Below are positions 42,950 through 51,255 of a stretch of 64,000 nt of DNA, piece by piece. Source of the stretch: Polynucleobacter paneuropaeus (GTDB taxonomy: Bacteria; Pseudomonadota; Gammaproteobacteria; Burkholderiales; Burkholderiaceae); contig NZ_CP030085.1 in the NCBI RefSeq assembly GCF_003261235.1, positions 1,283,454 to 1,347,453 on the forward strand, read 5' to 3'. Each line of letters opens with the position of its first letter. The stretch's first letter is position 1. Made by a program: the position numbers and the translations under genes. The notes under the pieces were generated by a model. That model had not been told where the DNA came from and did not search any database. It worked only from the letters and a program-made list of their open reading frames with translations.

Positions 42950-44401
42950 TTATTTCTTTTTGAAGCCACCAAGCAAAGCGCCAACTGGAGGCTTTGCAGG
43001 AACAATACCCACCTTCTTGACTTCGGGCTGAGCATCTGTATTTTCCACTTTATTCACCGTCTTCGAAGATTCATAAGGCATGGAAAAGAAAGGATCAGCA
43101 GCAGGCGCTGGCGATGACTTTGGTGTTGAATACGATCTCTGAGTGGTCTCTCGAGATGATCGATGTCTAGGGCGATCGTCAGATTCATTACCGCCAGGTA
43201 TATCGATGTTGGGTAAAGGCATGATTTCTAACTTACGCTTCATCAACTTCTCGATATCGTCGAGCAGACGTTTTTCACTATCGTCTACCAAAGCAATCGC
43301 ATCACCAGTACTTCCTGCGCGCCCAGTGCGGCCAATCCGGTGAATAAAGTCCTCCGCATTAAACGGTAACTCATGATTAATCACACATGGCATTGCTGGG
43401 ATATCTAAACCCCGAGCTGCCACATCAGTTGCAACGAGCGCTTCGATTGCACCAGATTTGAAAGCGTCAAGCGTTAAAGTGCGCTCGCCTTGACTCTTAT
43501 CGCCATGAATCGCGCCGGCTTTAATCCCGTCTCGCTCTAGAGCACGCGCTAATCTGGCGCAACCCATACGGCTATTGGTAAAGATGATGCACTGGCGGGA
43601 CAAACCTTGTTCCGTTCGTGAAGCCAAAATCTTCACAATCGCCTTTTCTTTATCGCCCGATCGCACCATGTGAATTACTTGGCGCACAGTATCAGCAGCA
43701 GCATTTTGCCGAGCCACTTCCACCGTCACAGGATTACGCAAATAGCTCTGTGCCAGTTTTTTAATCTCTGGCGAGAACGTTGCTGAGAACAATAAAGTCT
43801 GACGTTGTGCAGGAATTAAATTGATGATCCGTTGCAAATCGGGCAAGAAGCCCATATCAAGCATGCGGTCGGCCTCATCTAAGACTAAGAGCTCTACTTG
43901 AGAGAGGTTGGCTACCTTAGATCCAATGTGATCTAGGAGACGGCCAGGCGTCGCAATCAAAATCTCGATACCGCCTCGCAAGGTGGCTACTTGCTCTTTC
44001 ATATCCACGCCACCGTAGACCACAGCCGAACGTAAATCAGTATGACGAGAATAGTTTGCTGCATTCTCTGCCACCTGAACAGCTAACTCGCGGGTCGGTG
44101 TAAGCACTAAAGCTCGGATTGGATGCCTGGCAGGTGAGGCGCTACTACTTGCGTGACGCAAAATGCGTTGAATAATAGGCAATACAAATGCGGCAGTTTT
44201 GCCAGTGCCTGTTTGGGCAGCGCCCATCAAGTCTTGCCCCAATAAAACATGGGGTATGGCTTGCGCTTGAATGGGTGTAGGGCTGGTGTAGCCCTGCTCA
44301 GATACCGCTTTTTGGATCAGCGGATCTAAGCCAAAATCAGCAAAGGTAATCGTTGCTTGGGGAGTGGGTTCAGCAGAAGTTTCAGTAGGGATATTTGTCA
44401 A
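42950..44401 (-). CDS. rhlE: DEAD-box ATP-dependent RNA helicase, RhlE type
   Basis: An RNA helicase for ribosome assembly or mRNA decay. The 483-residue protein has the Q motif (FADFGLDPLIQKAVSEQGYTSPTPIQ), motif I AQTGTGKT at 62-69, PTREL, DEAD at 175-178, SAT (LLFSATF) and the C-terminal HRIGRTGRAGSTG motif VI. The last 90 residues are low-complexity and basic/proline rich, ending GALLGGFKKK. It converges with gluQ and lies just downstream of the HbpS-like gene. Confidence 0.93.
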   Translation of the reverse strand: MTNIPTETSAEPTPQATITFADFGLDPLIQKAVSEQGYTSPTPIQAQAIPHVLLGQDLMGAAQTGTGKTAAFVLPIIQRILRHASSSASPARHPIRALVLTPTRELAVQVAENAANYSRHTDLRSAVVYGGVDMKEQVATLRGGIEILIATPGRLLDHIGSKVANLSQVELLVLDEADRMLDMGFLPDLQRIINLIPAQRQTLLFSATFSPEIKKLAQSYLRNPVTVEVARQNAAADTVRQVIHMVRSGDKEKAIVKILASRTEQGLSRQCIIFTNSRMGCARLARALERDGIKAGAIHGDKSQGERTLTLDAFKSGAIEALVATDVAARGLDIPAMPCVINHELPFNAEDFIHRIGRTGRAGSTGDAIALVDDSEKRLLDDIEKLMKRKLEIMPLPNIDIPGGNESDDRPRHRSSRETTQRSYSTPKSSPAPAADPFFSMPYESSKTVNKVENTDAQPEVKKVGIVPAKPPVGALLGGFKKK

Positions 44402-44407
44402 GGTAAC

Positions 44408-44815
44408 TTACAGAATGGCTGCGATACCGGCTTTTGCAGTAGCCGCATCATCAGTCGATTTAACGCCGGAAACGCCGACTGCGCCGATGGTAAAACCATT
44501 TACCTCGATATTGACCCCGCCCTCTAACATTCCCATGCTATGGGGAACAGATGCAAAAGCGGTACGGCCATTATTAATGATCTCTTCGTAAACGCGAGTC
44601 TCACGCTTACCCATTGCAGCAGTCCGCGCCTTCTCTTGAGCAATGTATGCAGAGATATGCGCACAACCATCTCGACGAATCAAGCCCAGTAAGTGGCCGC
44701 CGTCATCACAAACCGCAATGGTCACAGCAAAGTTATTGGCCTCTGCATATTTATTTGCTGCATCCAGAATCTTTTGTGCATCAGCTTGAGTGAGGTAAGG
44801 TTTAGAAGCTAACAT
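44408..44815 (-). CDS. GlcG/HbpS-family (DUF336) haem-binding-like protein
   Basis: A 135-residue protein of the DUF336 family. It shows the typical N-terminal LTQADAQKILDAANKYAEANN helix, VTIAVCDDGGHLLGLIRRDG, a central PHSMGMLEGGV and the C-terminal IGAVGVSGVKSTDDAATAKAGIAA. Members include GlcG, encoded with glycolate oxidase, and HbpS, a haem sensor. Here it sits between a DEAD helicase gene and a glyoxylate aminotransferase gene on the same strand, which fits GlcG-like company. Its biochemical role is not established. Confidence 0.85.
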   Translation of the reverse strand: MLASKPYLTQADAQKILDAANKYAEANNFAVTIAVCDDGGHLLGLIRRDGCAHISAYIAQEKARTAAMGKRETRVYEEIINNGRTAFASVPHSMGMLEGGVNIEVNGFTIGAVGVSGVKSTDDAATAKAGIAAIL

Positions 44816-44857
44816 GATTTTCTTTCTATCTTTTAAACTAGATTATTAGTAAACAAA

Positions 44858-46042
44858 TTATTTTAAGAATTCTTGGGCAGCAACTACGCCACTCGCTTTA
44901 GGTTTGTAACCCATGGCACCAAAACTCATCTCTACACCACTTAAGGCAGCCATCAAACTGAGTTCATTGCAATCGCCTAAGTGGCCAATACGGAAGGCCT
45001 TACCTTTAATCTTGCCTAAACCGGTGCCCAAGGAGAGATTAAATTTCTCGAGTGCATGTTTACGCAATTTATCAGCATCCAAGCCTTCTGGTGTAGCGAT
45101 ACAAGTCAGCACTGGAGAGAAGGTATCTTTATCTAAGCACTGATTCTCAAGGCCCCAGGCAGCCACCGCGTGACGGCAGGCTTGGGCCAAGCGTTGATGG
45201 CGGGCAAAGATATTATCTAAGCCTTCAGCCAACATCATCTCCATCGCTTCATGCAAGCCATACATCAGGTTGGTACTAGGAGTTGTTGGCCAGTAACCAT
45301 TTTTATTAGATTCAATGATTTCATCCCAAGCCCAATAGGCTTTAGGCATCTTATTGTGCTTGCTTGCTTCAATCGCCTTGGGCGACAAAGCATTAAAACC
45401 AATTCCGGGCGGAAGCATCAAGCCTTTTTGTGATCCAGAGATGGTGACATCAGCGCCCCATTTGTCATGCTGAAAATCAGCAGCGCCTAAACCAGAAACA
45501 CTATCAACCAATAACAAGGCAGGATGCTTAGCATCATCAATCGCTTTGCGTACTGCAGCGATATTGGAAGTTACACCCGTCGAAGTTTCGTTATGGACTA
45601 CGCACACTGCTTTGATTTCATGGCCCGTATCTTTGCGAAGACGTTCTTCGATCACTGCAGCATCCACACCCCAACGCCAAGTGTCTTGACCAGGCTTACC
45701 AACCACCTCAGGATGTAAACCTAAGCGGGTTGCTAGTGCGCGCCATAAGTTAGCAAACTGACCAGTTTCATAAAAGAGGACTTTGTCACCAGGATTGAGC
45801 ACATTAACTAATGCGCCTTCCCACGAGCCTGTTCCTGAAGCAGAGTAAACAATGACAGGCTGATCCGTTTTGAAAATCTTTTTCAGATTACTTAATACTG
45901 CTTTACCAAACTCACCAAACTCAGGGCCGCGGTGATCAATGGTTTGATAGCTGATAGCGCGCAGAACACGACTTGGCACTGGGCTAGGGCCTGGAATATG
46001 TAAAAAGTGTCGCCCTGAAGGGTGCGAGTCCAGTTTTAGCAT
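44858..46042 (-). CDS. Class V aminotransferase, serine/alanine--glyoxylate type
   Basis: A PLP enzyme probably converting glyoxylate to glycine with serine or alanine as amino donor. The 394-residue fold-type I protein has HIPGPSPVPSRVLRAIS at the N-terminus, SASGTGSWEGAL, VHNETSTGV, LLVDSVSGLG and the PLP lysine K206 in SGSQKGLMLPPG. A C-terminal RIGHLGDCNEL matches bacterial serine--glyoxylate aminotransferases. It is divergent from the FAD/Fe-S dehydrogenase gene by about 70 bases. Donor specificity is uncertain. Confidence 0.88.
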   Translation of the reverse strand: MLKLDSHPSGRHFLHIPGPSPVPSRVLRAISYQTIDHRGPEFGEFGKAVLSNLKKIFKTDQPVIVYSASGTGSWEGALVNVLNPGDKVLFYETGQFANLWRALATRLGLHPEVVGKPGQDTWRWGVDAAVIEERLRKDTGHEIKAVCVVHNETSTGVTSNIAAVRKAIDDAKHPALLLVDSVSGLGAADFQHDKWGADVTISGSQKGLMLPPGIGFNALSPKAIEASKHNKMPKAYWAWDEIIESNKNGYWPTTPSTNLMYGLHEAMEMMLAEGLDNIFARHQRLAQACRHAVAAWGLENQCLDKDTFSPVLTCIATPEGLDADKLRKHALEKFNLSLGTGLGKIKGKAFRIGHLGDCNELSLMAALSGVEMSFGAMGYKPKASGVVAAQEFLK

Positions 46043-46111
46043 TTTTAGTCTCTTGTTATGTGATTTTTATTGAAAAACAATGTTTTAATACATTTTCCCA
46101 TACCTTGTTAT

Positions 46112-49100
46112 ATGAGCACCAATTCAACCCTAGCCCCTGAAATCGTCTCCCAGCTACGGAAAAATATCCGTGGCCAAGTGTTGACCGATACCCCAAGCCG
46201 GGGCCGCTATGCCACGGATGCCTCGATTTACCAGCAATTTCCGCTGGGGGTGGTCATTCCCGAGAGCGCCAGCGACATCGAAGCAGCCTTAGCAGTTGCC
46301 AGGGAGCATCGGATTCCGATCCTTCCTCGGGGCGGCGGCACCAGTCAATGTGGTCAGACCACTGGCGTTGCCTTAGTACTCGATAACACCCACTTCTTTC
46401 GCAAGAGTCTACAGATTGATCCTGAAAAAGGTTTTGCTGAAGTTGAGCCGGGGATGGTTCTGGATCATCTCAATGCCGAACTCAAAAAACATGGGCTGTG
46501 GTTTCCGGTCGATGTATCGACATCGGCGCAAGCGACGATTGGTGGAATGGCAGGAAATAATTCATGTGGCAGTCGTTCAATTGCCTACGGCAATATGGTA
46601 CATAACGTTTTAGGTATTGATGCTTGGCTAGCGGATGGCAGCATCGCTCAATTTGGCAACTTTGCAAGCAGTACTGGCAAGGCAAAACAACTTGGTCAAT
46701 TTGTGCAAGGTCTAGCTAATCAGTTACAACCTGAGATCGAGGCACGTTTCCCGAAAGTGATGAGACGCGTTGCAGGTTATAACTTGGATGTCTTTCATCC
46801 TCAAAGCGAATTACCCTATACCCCAGATGGCAGTGTTAATTTGTCGCACCTGCTTGTTGGTAGTGAAGGAAGCCTGGCTTACTTCAAGTCCCTCAAACTC
46901 AAACTCGCGCCACTACCCCAACACAAAGTCTTAGGCGTCGTGAACTTTGCCAGTTTTTATAAGGCCATGGATAGTGCGCAGCATATTGTCAAACTAGGCC
47001 CCACCGCAGTGGAGTTAGTGGATCGCACGATGATTGATCTGGCGCGCACGAATCCCAGCTTTAAGAAAACGATTGAAACTGCTTTAATTGATGCGCAAGG
47101 TACAACACCAGAGGCGATTCTACTGGTGGAGTTTTCTGGAGAAACACAAACAAGCTTGCTTGAGAAACTCAAGAGCCTAAAAACGCTAATGGGTGATCTA
47201 GGTCTGCCCGGTTCAGTGGTGCCAATGGCTGATGCCGGCATGCAAAAGAATTTATGGGAAGTGCGTAAGGCTGGCTTAAACATCATGATGAGTCTTAAAG
47301 GTGATGGCAAGCCTGTCAGCTTCATTGAAGACTGTGCCGTTCCGCTCGAGTCTCTTGCTGAATATACCCAAGCCCTGACCGAGGTCTTTGCTAAATATGG
47401 CTCACGCGGCACTTGGTATGCCCATGCATCCGTCGGCACACTGCACGTTCGCCCCATTCTGGACATGCGACGTGATGGTGCCCAGAAGATGCGCGCAGTG
47501 GCAGAAGAGGCTTCTGAGCTAGTGCGAAAATACAAAGGGGCTTATAGCGGTGAGCATGGTGATGGCCTGTGTCGTGGTGAGTGGATCTCATGGCAGTTTG
47601 GCCCAAAGATCACCGAGGCCTTAGCGCAAATCAAACAGGCATTCGATCCCAGTAATTTATTTAATCCGGGCAAGATCATCAATCCGCCCAAGATGGATGA
47701 TGCAAGCTATTTCCGCTTCCCACCTGATTACAAAGTCATTCCCCTCAAACCCAGCTTAGATTGGTCAGCCTGGAATGTACAAAACAATCCAGTAACCGAA
47801 GAAATTACTACAGCAGGTAGCGGTGGCGATCCTGCACTCGGTTTAGCTAAAGCAGTCGAGATGTGCAATAACAATGGTCACTGCCGTAAATTTGATGCCG
47901 GCGTGATGTGTCCTAGCTATCGCGTGACCCGAGATGAAAAAGATCTCACCCGCGGTCGTGCTAATACCTTACGGCTTGCTTTATCGAATCAACTCGATAC
48001 ACACGATGAGCATTCACCATTAGGCAGCGATGCGATTAAAGAAGTCATGGATCTGTGCGTGAGCTGCAAAGCTTGTCGACGTGAATGTCCAACCGGCGTT
48101 GACATGGCGAAGATGAAAATTGAGTTCTTGCATGCTTACAAGAAACGGGTTGGCTTCACTATGCGGGATTGGTTAGTCGCTGCCTTACCCAAGTACGCAC
48201 CGATTATCAGCAATATCCCGGGCTTACCTGCTTTACTCAATCTACGAAATCACCTGCCTCCAGTAGCGAAGCTACAAGAGTGGCTGATGGGTATCTCTGC
48301 ACAAAGAAGTTTGCCGGTCTGGAAAAAAGAGACTCTCTGGAATGACAAATCTATTCTCCAAAAGTTGCAATACAGCCCAGCAGAACTGCATCAAGATGGT
48401 AAAGGGGTAGTACTCCTAGCAGATAGCTTTAATGCCTATTTTGAAAACGAGAACCTACAGGCTGCCATTCAAGTCCTTCAGGCTGCCGGCTATCGTGTTC
48501 ATATTCCACAGAAAACCACTCAGGCCAAAACAAGCTCAACAAGCGCTTGCTCAAAAGAGTTTTGTTGTGGTCGCACCTATCTTGCAGCAGGCATGGTCGA
48601 TCAAGCCAAAGAGACATTAGGCGAATTAGTCGATTACTTGGTACCCTATGCGCAAGCTGGCATTCCGATTATTGGTCTCGAGCCCTCTTGCTTATTTACC
48701 CTCAAGGACGAAGCCTTAGTAATGGGCTTTGGTGATAAAGCGATTACCGTAAGCAAACAAGCGCAACTCTTAGAAGAATTTTTAGCAGCGCAAGCCAAAG
48801 ACAATAAGCTGAGTCTGAATCTGAAGGCAGCGACTCGACCTGTACTCTTTCATGGTCACTGCCACCAAAAAGCCTTTGCTGCTGTGACTCCTGCGCTGGA
48901 GCTACTCAAACTCATTCCTAATGCCAATCCAGAACTCATTGAGTCCTCCTGCTGCGGTATGGCAGGTAGCTTTGGTTATGAGAGTGAGCACATCACTGTA
49001 TCCAAACAAATGGCAGAGATGAGTCTTCTACCTACCATCAGAAAGTCGCCCAATAGCTGGATAGTCGCAGATGGCACGAGTTGCCGCCATCAAATTACCG

Positions 49101-49156
49101 ATGGTACGCAAAGAGATGCAGTGCACATTGCCAAAATTCTGGCGGCCCATCTATAA
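46112..49156 (+). CDS. YdiJ-like FAD-linked oxidase with Fe-S domain (D-2-hydroxyacid dehydrogenase)
   Basis: A 1014-residue fusion. The N-terminal PCMH-type FAD-binding domain carries PRGGGTSQCGQTTG and MAGNNSCGSRSIAYG. The VAO-type C-terminal FAD domain ends at HGDGLCRGEW. Then comes a ferredoxin domain with CVSCKACRREC (C649, C652, C655, C659) preceded by CNNNGHCRKF...CPSY, and a CCG domain with C947-C948-G. Size and order match E. coli YdiJ, a D-2-hydroxyglutarate dehydrogenase; glycolate or D-lactate are alternatives. The start at 46112 (MSTNSTLAPEIV) is preferred to 46070 because the longer form adds an unrelated hydrophobic stretch. Confidence 0.88.
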   Translation: MSTNSTLAPEIVSQLRKNIRGQVLTDTPSRGRYATDASIYQQFPLGVVIPESASDIEAALAVAREHRIPILPRGGGTSQCGQTTGVALVLDNTHFFRKSLQIDPEKGFAEVEPGMVLDHLNAELKKHGLWFPVDVSTSAQATIGGMAGNNSCGSRSIAYGNMVHNVLGIDAWLADGSIAQFGNFASSTGKAKQLGQFVQGLANQLQPEIEARFPKVMRRVAGYNLDVFHPQSELPYTPDGSVNLSHLLVGSEGSLAYFKSLKLKLAPLPQHKVLGVVNFASFYKAMDSAQHIVKLGPTAVELVDRTMIDLARTNPSFKKTIETALIDAQGTTPEAILLVEFSGETQTSLLEKLKSLKTLMGDLGLPGSVVPMADAGMQKNLWEVRKAGLNIMMSLKGDGKPVSFIEDCAVPLESLAEYTQALTEVFAKYGSRGTWYAHASVGTLHVRPILDMRRDGAQKMRAVAEEASELVRKYKGAYSGEHGDGLCRGEWISWQFGPKITEALAQIKQAFDPSNLFNPGKIINPPKMDDASYFRFPPDYKVIPLKPSLDWSAWNVQNNPVTEEITTAGSGGDPALGLAKAVEMCNNNGHCRKFDAGVMCPSYRVTRDEKDLTRGRANTLRLALSNQLDTHDEHSPLGSDAIKEVMDLCVSCKACRRECPTGVDMAKMKIEFLHAYKKRVGFTMRDWLVAALPKYAPIISNIPGLPALLNLRNHLPPVAKLQEWLMGISAQRSLPVWKKETLWNDKSILQKLQYSPAELHQDGKGVVLLADSFNAYFENENLQAAIQVLQAAGYRVHIPQKTTQAKTSSTSACSKEFCCGRTYLAAGMVDQAKETLGELVDYLVPYAQAGIPIIGLEPSCLFTLKDEALVMGFGDKAITVSKQAQLLEEFLAAQAKDNKLSLNLKAATRPVLFHGHCHQKAFAAVTPALELLKLIPNANPELIESSCCGMAGSFGYESEHITVSKQMAEMSLLPTIRKSPNSWIVADGTSCRHQITDGTQRDAVHIAKILAAHL

Positions 49157-49228
49157 GCAATTCTGCTAAATAAATCCCCCTGCATCTAAGGGGACGTATG
49201 AATTTCTTGAAACTCATAAAGCTAAAAT

Positions 49229-49250
49229 AACTCCTCAGCCAAGGAGTTTT
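49229..49250 (+). terminator. Possible terminator hairpin after the YdiJ-like gene
   Basis: Stem AACTCCT-cagcca-AGGAGTT followed by TT(T), about 75 bases past the stop. The right arm contains the AAGGAG that would otherwise be the ribosome binding site of the decayed antitoxin fragment, so it may act in either way. Confidence 0.35.
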
Positions 49251-49252
49251 AG

Positions 49253-49429
49253 ATCATCAAAGAAATACAGAAATTAAAAGTCTTCGATATTGCCCATTTT
49301 CTTGATGGTGAAGAAGTCCTGACTGAATACCTCTTACAAGTTACGCAGAATGGCGATACTGATGAGCTAATTTGGGTTCTTTGTCATATAGCTAGAACCG
49401 AATCCAGCCTTCAAATTAGCCCTCCCTAA
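49253..49429 (+). pseudogene. Decayed HigA-type addiction-module antidote gene
   Basis: An open frame of 58 codons reading IKEIQKLKVFDIAHFLDGEEVL, then TEYLLQVTQNGDTDELIWVL and CHIARTESSLQIS. This matches the N-terminal half of the putative addiction-module antidote family (FD-A-x-L, EEx-x-x-YL, GD, IAR pattern). It has AAGGAG at correct spacing but ATC where the start codon should be. It stops before the helix-turn-helix that should follow. I read it as a remnant with lost start and lost C-terminal half. This gap of 337 bases between genes holds nothing else apart from the hairpin before it and the operator after it. Confidence 0.6.
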
Positions 49430-49463
49430 ATATGAATAATTTCATAAATTCATGCTATCATGC

Positions 49464-49480
49464 ATTCATGCGGCATGAAT
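49464..49480 (+). promoter_or_regulatory. Palindromic operator of the AbrB/RelE-like toxin-antitoxin pair
   Basis: A perfect palindrome ATTCATGC-G-GCATGAAT ending 13 bases before the antitoxin ATG and just before its AGGAG ribosome binding site. A further copy of ATTCATGC lies at 49448-49455, so the repressor may bind cooperatively. Autoregulation by the downstream antitoxin is inferred. Confidence 0.6.
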
Positions 49481-49493
49481 ACAGGAGAATGCT

Positions 49494-49784
49494 ATGGGCA
49501 TAGTTATAGATCGCCAGGTTATTAAATCCATAGGGTCGAGTGGACAGATATCCCTTGGTAAAGAGTATGCGGGACGTCAGGTTTTAATCGAAAACCCAGA
49601 GCCCGGTGTTTGGGTTATCAAAACAGCTACTGTTATTCCAGACAATGAGAAATGGATGCATACACCAGCAGCCAAAAAGAACCTCAGTAACGCCCTAGCC
49701 TGGGCTGAAAAAACACCTGCAAGAGCAAGCGATCTCACTAAATTAAAAATGAATAAAACTCATGTCGCGAAACGCAAGGCCTGA
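49494..49784 (+). CDS. AbrB/MazE-fold antitoxin-like protein
   Basis: A 96-residue protein. Residues about 8-40 (VIKSIGSSGQISLGKEYAGRQ, then VLIENPEPGVWVIK) fit the swapped-hairpin AbrB/SpoVT fold used by MazE- and PrlF-type antitoxins. The C-terminal half (NEKWMHTPAAKKNLSNALAW) is charged and probably binds the toxin. It has a strong AGGAG ribosome binding site and a palindromic operator. It overlaps the following gene by 23 bases. I cannot name a specific antitoxin family. Confidence 0.7.
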   Translation: MGIVIDRQVIKSIGSSGQISLGKEYAGRQVLIENPEPGVWVIKTATVIPDNEKWMHTPAAKKNLSNALAWAEKTPARASDLTKLKMNKTHVAKRKA

Positions 49785-50091
49785 ATTATTCATCGAACTA
49801 GATCTCAACAGCCCTGTCTTTCAATCAACCTGGGATGACTTGGAACTGATTGAACAAGAAAAAGCAGTAGCGACTTTTGAAAAAATTACACAGCTAACAT
49901 GGAACCAAGCCTATCGCGATAAGGGCTTGAAATGGGAGAAAATTCACAGTATTCAACCTCCCAAAGGCGTAGAAGCGCTGTATTCATTTAGAGTAAGCAA
50001 ATCAATTCGTGGAATTGGCTTTAGACAAGATCATTTTTTAAGGGTTTTATGGATTGAGCCTGATCATGATGCTGCTTATGGAAAAAAGTAA
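49762..50091 (+). CDS. Putative RelE/ParE-superfamily toxin
   Basis: A 109-residue protein whose C-terminal half (KWEKIHSIQPPKGVEALYSF, then RVSKSIRGIGFRQDHFLRVL) has the beta-sheet pattern of RelE-type toxins: a Leu/Ile-rich core, Arg in R-V-S-K-S-I-R, and the closing LRVLWIEPDHDAAYGKK. The N-terminus is acidic and helical. It starts inside the antitoxin gene, which is usual for toxin-antitoxin operons. Activity is inferred from context; catalytic residues cannot be assigned with confidence. Confidence 0.65.
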   Translation: MSRNARPELFIELDLNSPVFQSTWDDLELIEQEKAVATFEKITQLTWNQAYRDKGLKWEKIHSIQPPKGVEALYSFRVSKSIRGIGFRQDHFLRVLWIEPDHDAAYGKK

Positions 50092-50109
50092 CACCCACTA
50101 TTGAGAGTC

Positions 50110-50451
50110 TCAACTCAAAGCTCCATAAAGAATCATCAGCAAAGTCCCCAGAAATAAAGCCGGGGTCAAGAGACGTCCAGGTCTATAAAGAGTCAGCCCA
50201 AGACTCAATCCGCAAATCAGAATCCGGGTCCAAACCGGCACGGTTTCTAATAAGCCGACGGGTAATAAAATTAATCGAATGGTTAAGGCTGCTACCATCG
50301 CATAGGTGACTGCTGAGAGCCAACGGAAGATCTCACTATCTTGATGAATGTGGCTCGAGAGCAAGACGCCAATTGCGCGACAGATATAAGTGCCAACACA
50401 GGCACCAATCAGAGCAGCCCCCAAAGACCATCCGCTTAGCATGTTATGCAT
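50110..50451 (-). CDS. azlD: AzlD-type branched-chain amino-acid export subunit
   Basis: A 113-residue hydrophobic protein with about four membrane segments, the small partner of AzlC in exporters of branched-chain amino acids. It follows azlC with a TAATG stop-start overlap, so the two are coupled. Sequence features such as GTYICRAIGVLLSS and RWLSAVTYAMVAALTIRLILLP fit the AzlD family. Confidence 0.85.
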   Translation of the reverse strand: MHNMLSGWSLGAALIGACVGTYICRAIGVLLSSHIHQDSEIFRWLSAVTYAMVAALTIRLILLPVGLLETVPVWTRILICGLSLGLTLYRPGRLLTPALFLGTLLMILYGALS

Positions 50452-51236
50452 TAGCCGATCACCCCTGGTTTCTTGCGCAAGACCTTACGATCAATATAGT
50501 AGGCAATCGTTCCAGCAATGACTGCAGAAGCGAGTAGACTGGTATCGCGGTCGATAAAATAAAAGATGGGGCCTAAGATGCAGCCTAAGCCAATCGCAAT
50601 TCGATTGATCCAGGGCTTGACCTCTGCAAAAGTTAATAAGAAAAATAAAGGGTTGATAAAGACGAGGCCAAGTGTCACTGCAGTTGGCACAAGCGCTGCT
50701 AAGTAATAACCCAAGATCGTTGCAGGAATACTAATTAACCAACAGACCAAACCAAAGCCAACAAAATAACTCAGGCGATGCTTGACTTCAATACTTGAAA
50801 ACTCGCGCATAGAAATAGCCCATGCGGTCATCGCCAATAGATGCACAGAGGCATAGAGATTTTTATTACGGTCCCGATCATGTAGCTGCGGAAATAAAGA
50901 AACCGTCATCGTAATAAAGCGGGTAGAAGTTAAGGTTACCGCCAAGATGATCGGCAATACTGAGGCTCCGCCAAGGACCATCTCCATGAGAACGACTTGG
51001 CCAGGCAAAGCAAACATCAGCAGCGTACTGAGCGCTGGGAACCACATATCTAGGCCGCTCGTTTTACCCATTGCTCCAAAACCCACCATGCCCGCAAACA
51101 GGACAATTGCAGGTGCACCAGCAGCATTCTTGAGCCCAGTTCGAAAAGCATCCTGGCGATTCTTGAAGCGCTCAGAAACGGATTTTTCTAGAGCTAACTC
51201 ACCTGGATCTATATAGGGCTGCTGGGGTGATGACAT
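50451..51236 (-). CDS. azlC: AzlC-type branched-chain amino-acid exporter
   Basis: A 261-residue inner-membrane protein with several hydrophobic helices and the AzlC region DAFRTGLKNAAGAPAIVLFAGMVGFGAMGKTSGL. It contains STRFITMTVSLFPQLHD, a family hallmark. The start at 51236 (MSSPQQPYIDPG) is preferred to a longer frame from 51329 that would run into queG. It is paired with azlD. Substrate (leucine, isoleucine, valine or analogues) is from family knowledge. Confidence 0.85.
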   Translation of the reverse strand: MSSPQQPYIDPGELALEKSVSERFKNRQDAFRTGLKNAAGAPAIVLFAGMVGFGAMGKTSGLDMWFPALSTLLMFALPGQVVLMEMVLGGASVLPIILAVTLTSTRFITMTVSLFPQLHDRDRNKNLYASVHLLAMTAWAISMREFSSIEVKHRLSYFVGFGLVCWLISIPATILGYYLAALVPTAVTLGLVFINPLFFLLTFAEVKPWINRIAIGLGCILGPIFYFIDRDTSLLASAVIAGTIAYYIDRKVLRKKPGVIG

Positions 51237-51255
51237 AGCACTATTGTAAAAGGGT

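Noticed and set aside
46957..47535. A 192-codon minus-strand frame opposite the YdiJ-like gene.
   Set aside because: It is rich in Ser/Arg, as expected from reading antisense to a conserved gene, with no domain.
49175..49194. TCCCC/GGGGA hairpin after the YdiJ-like gene as a terminator.
   Set aside because: The stem is five bases with no T run; the hairpin at 49229 is a better candidate.
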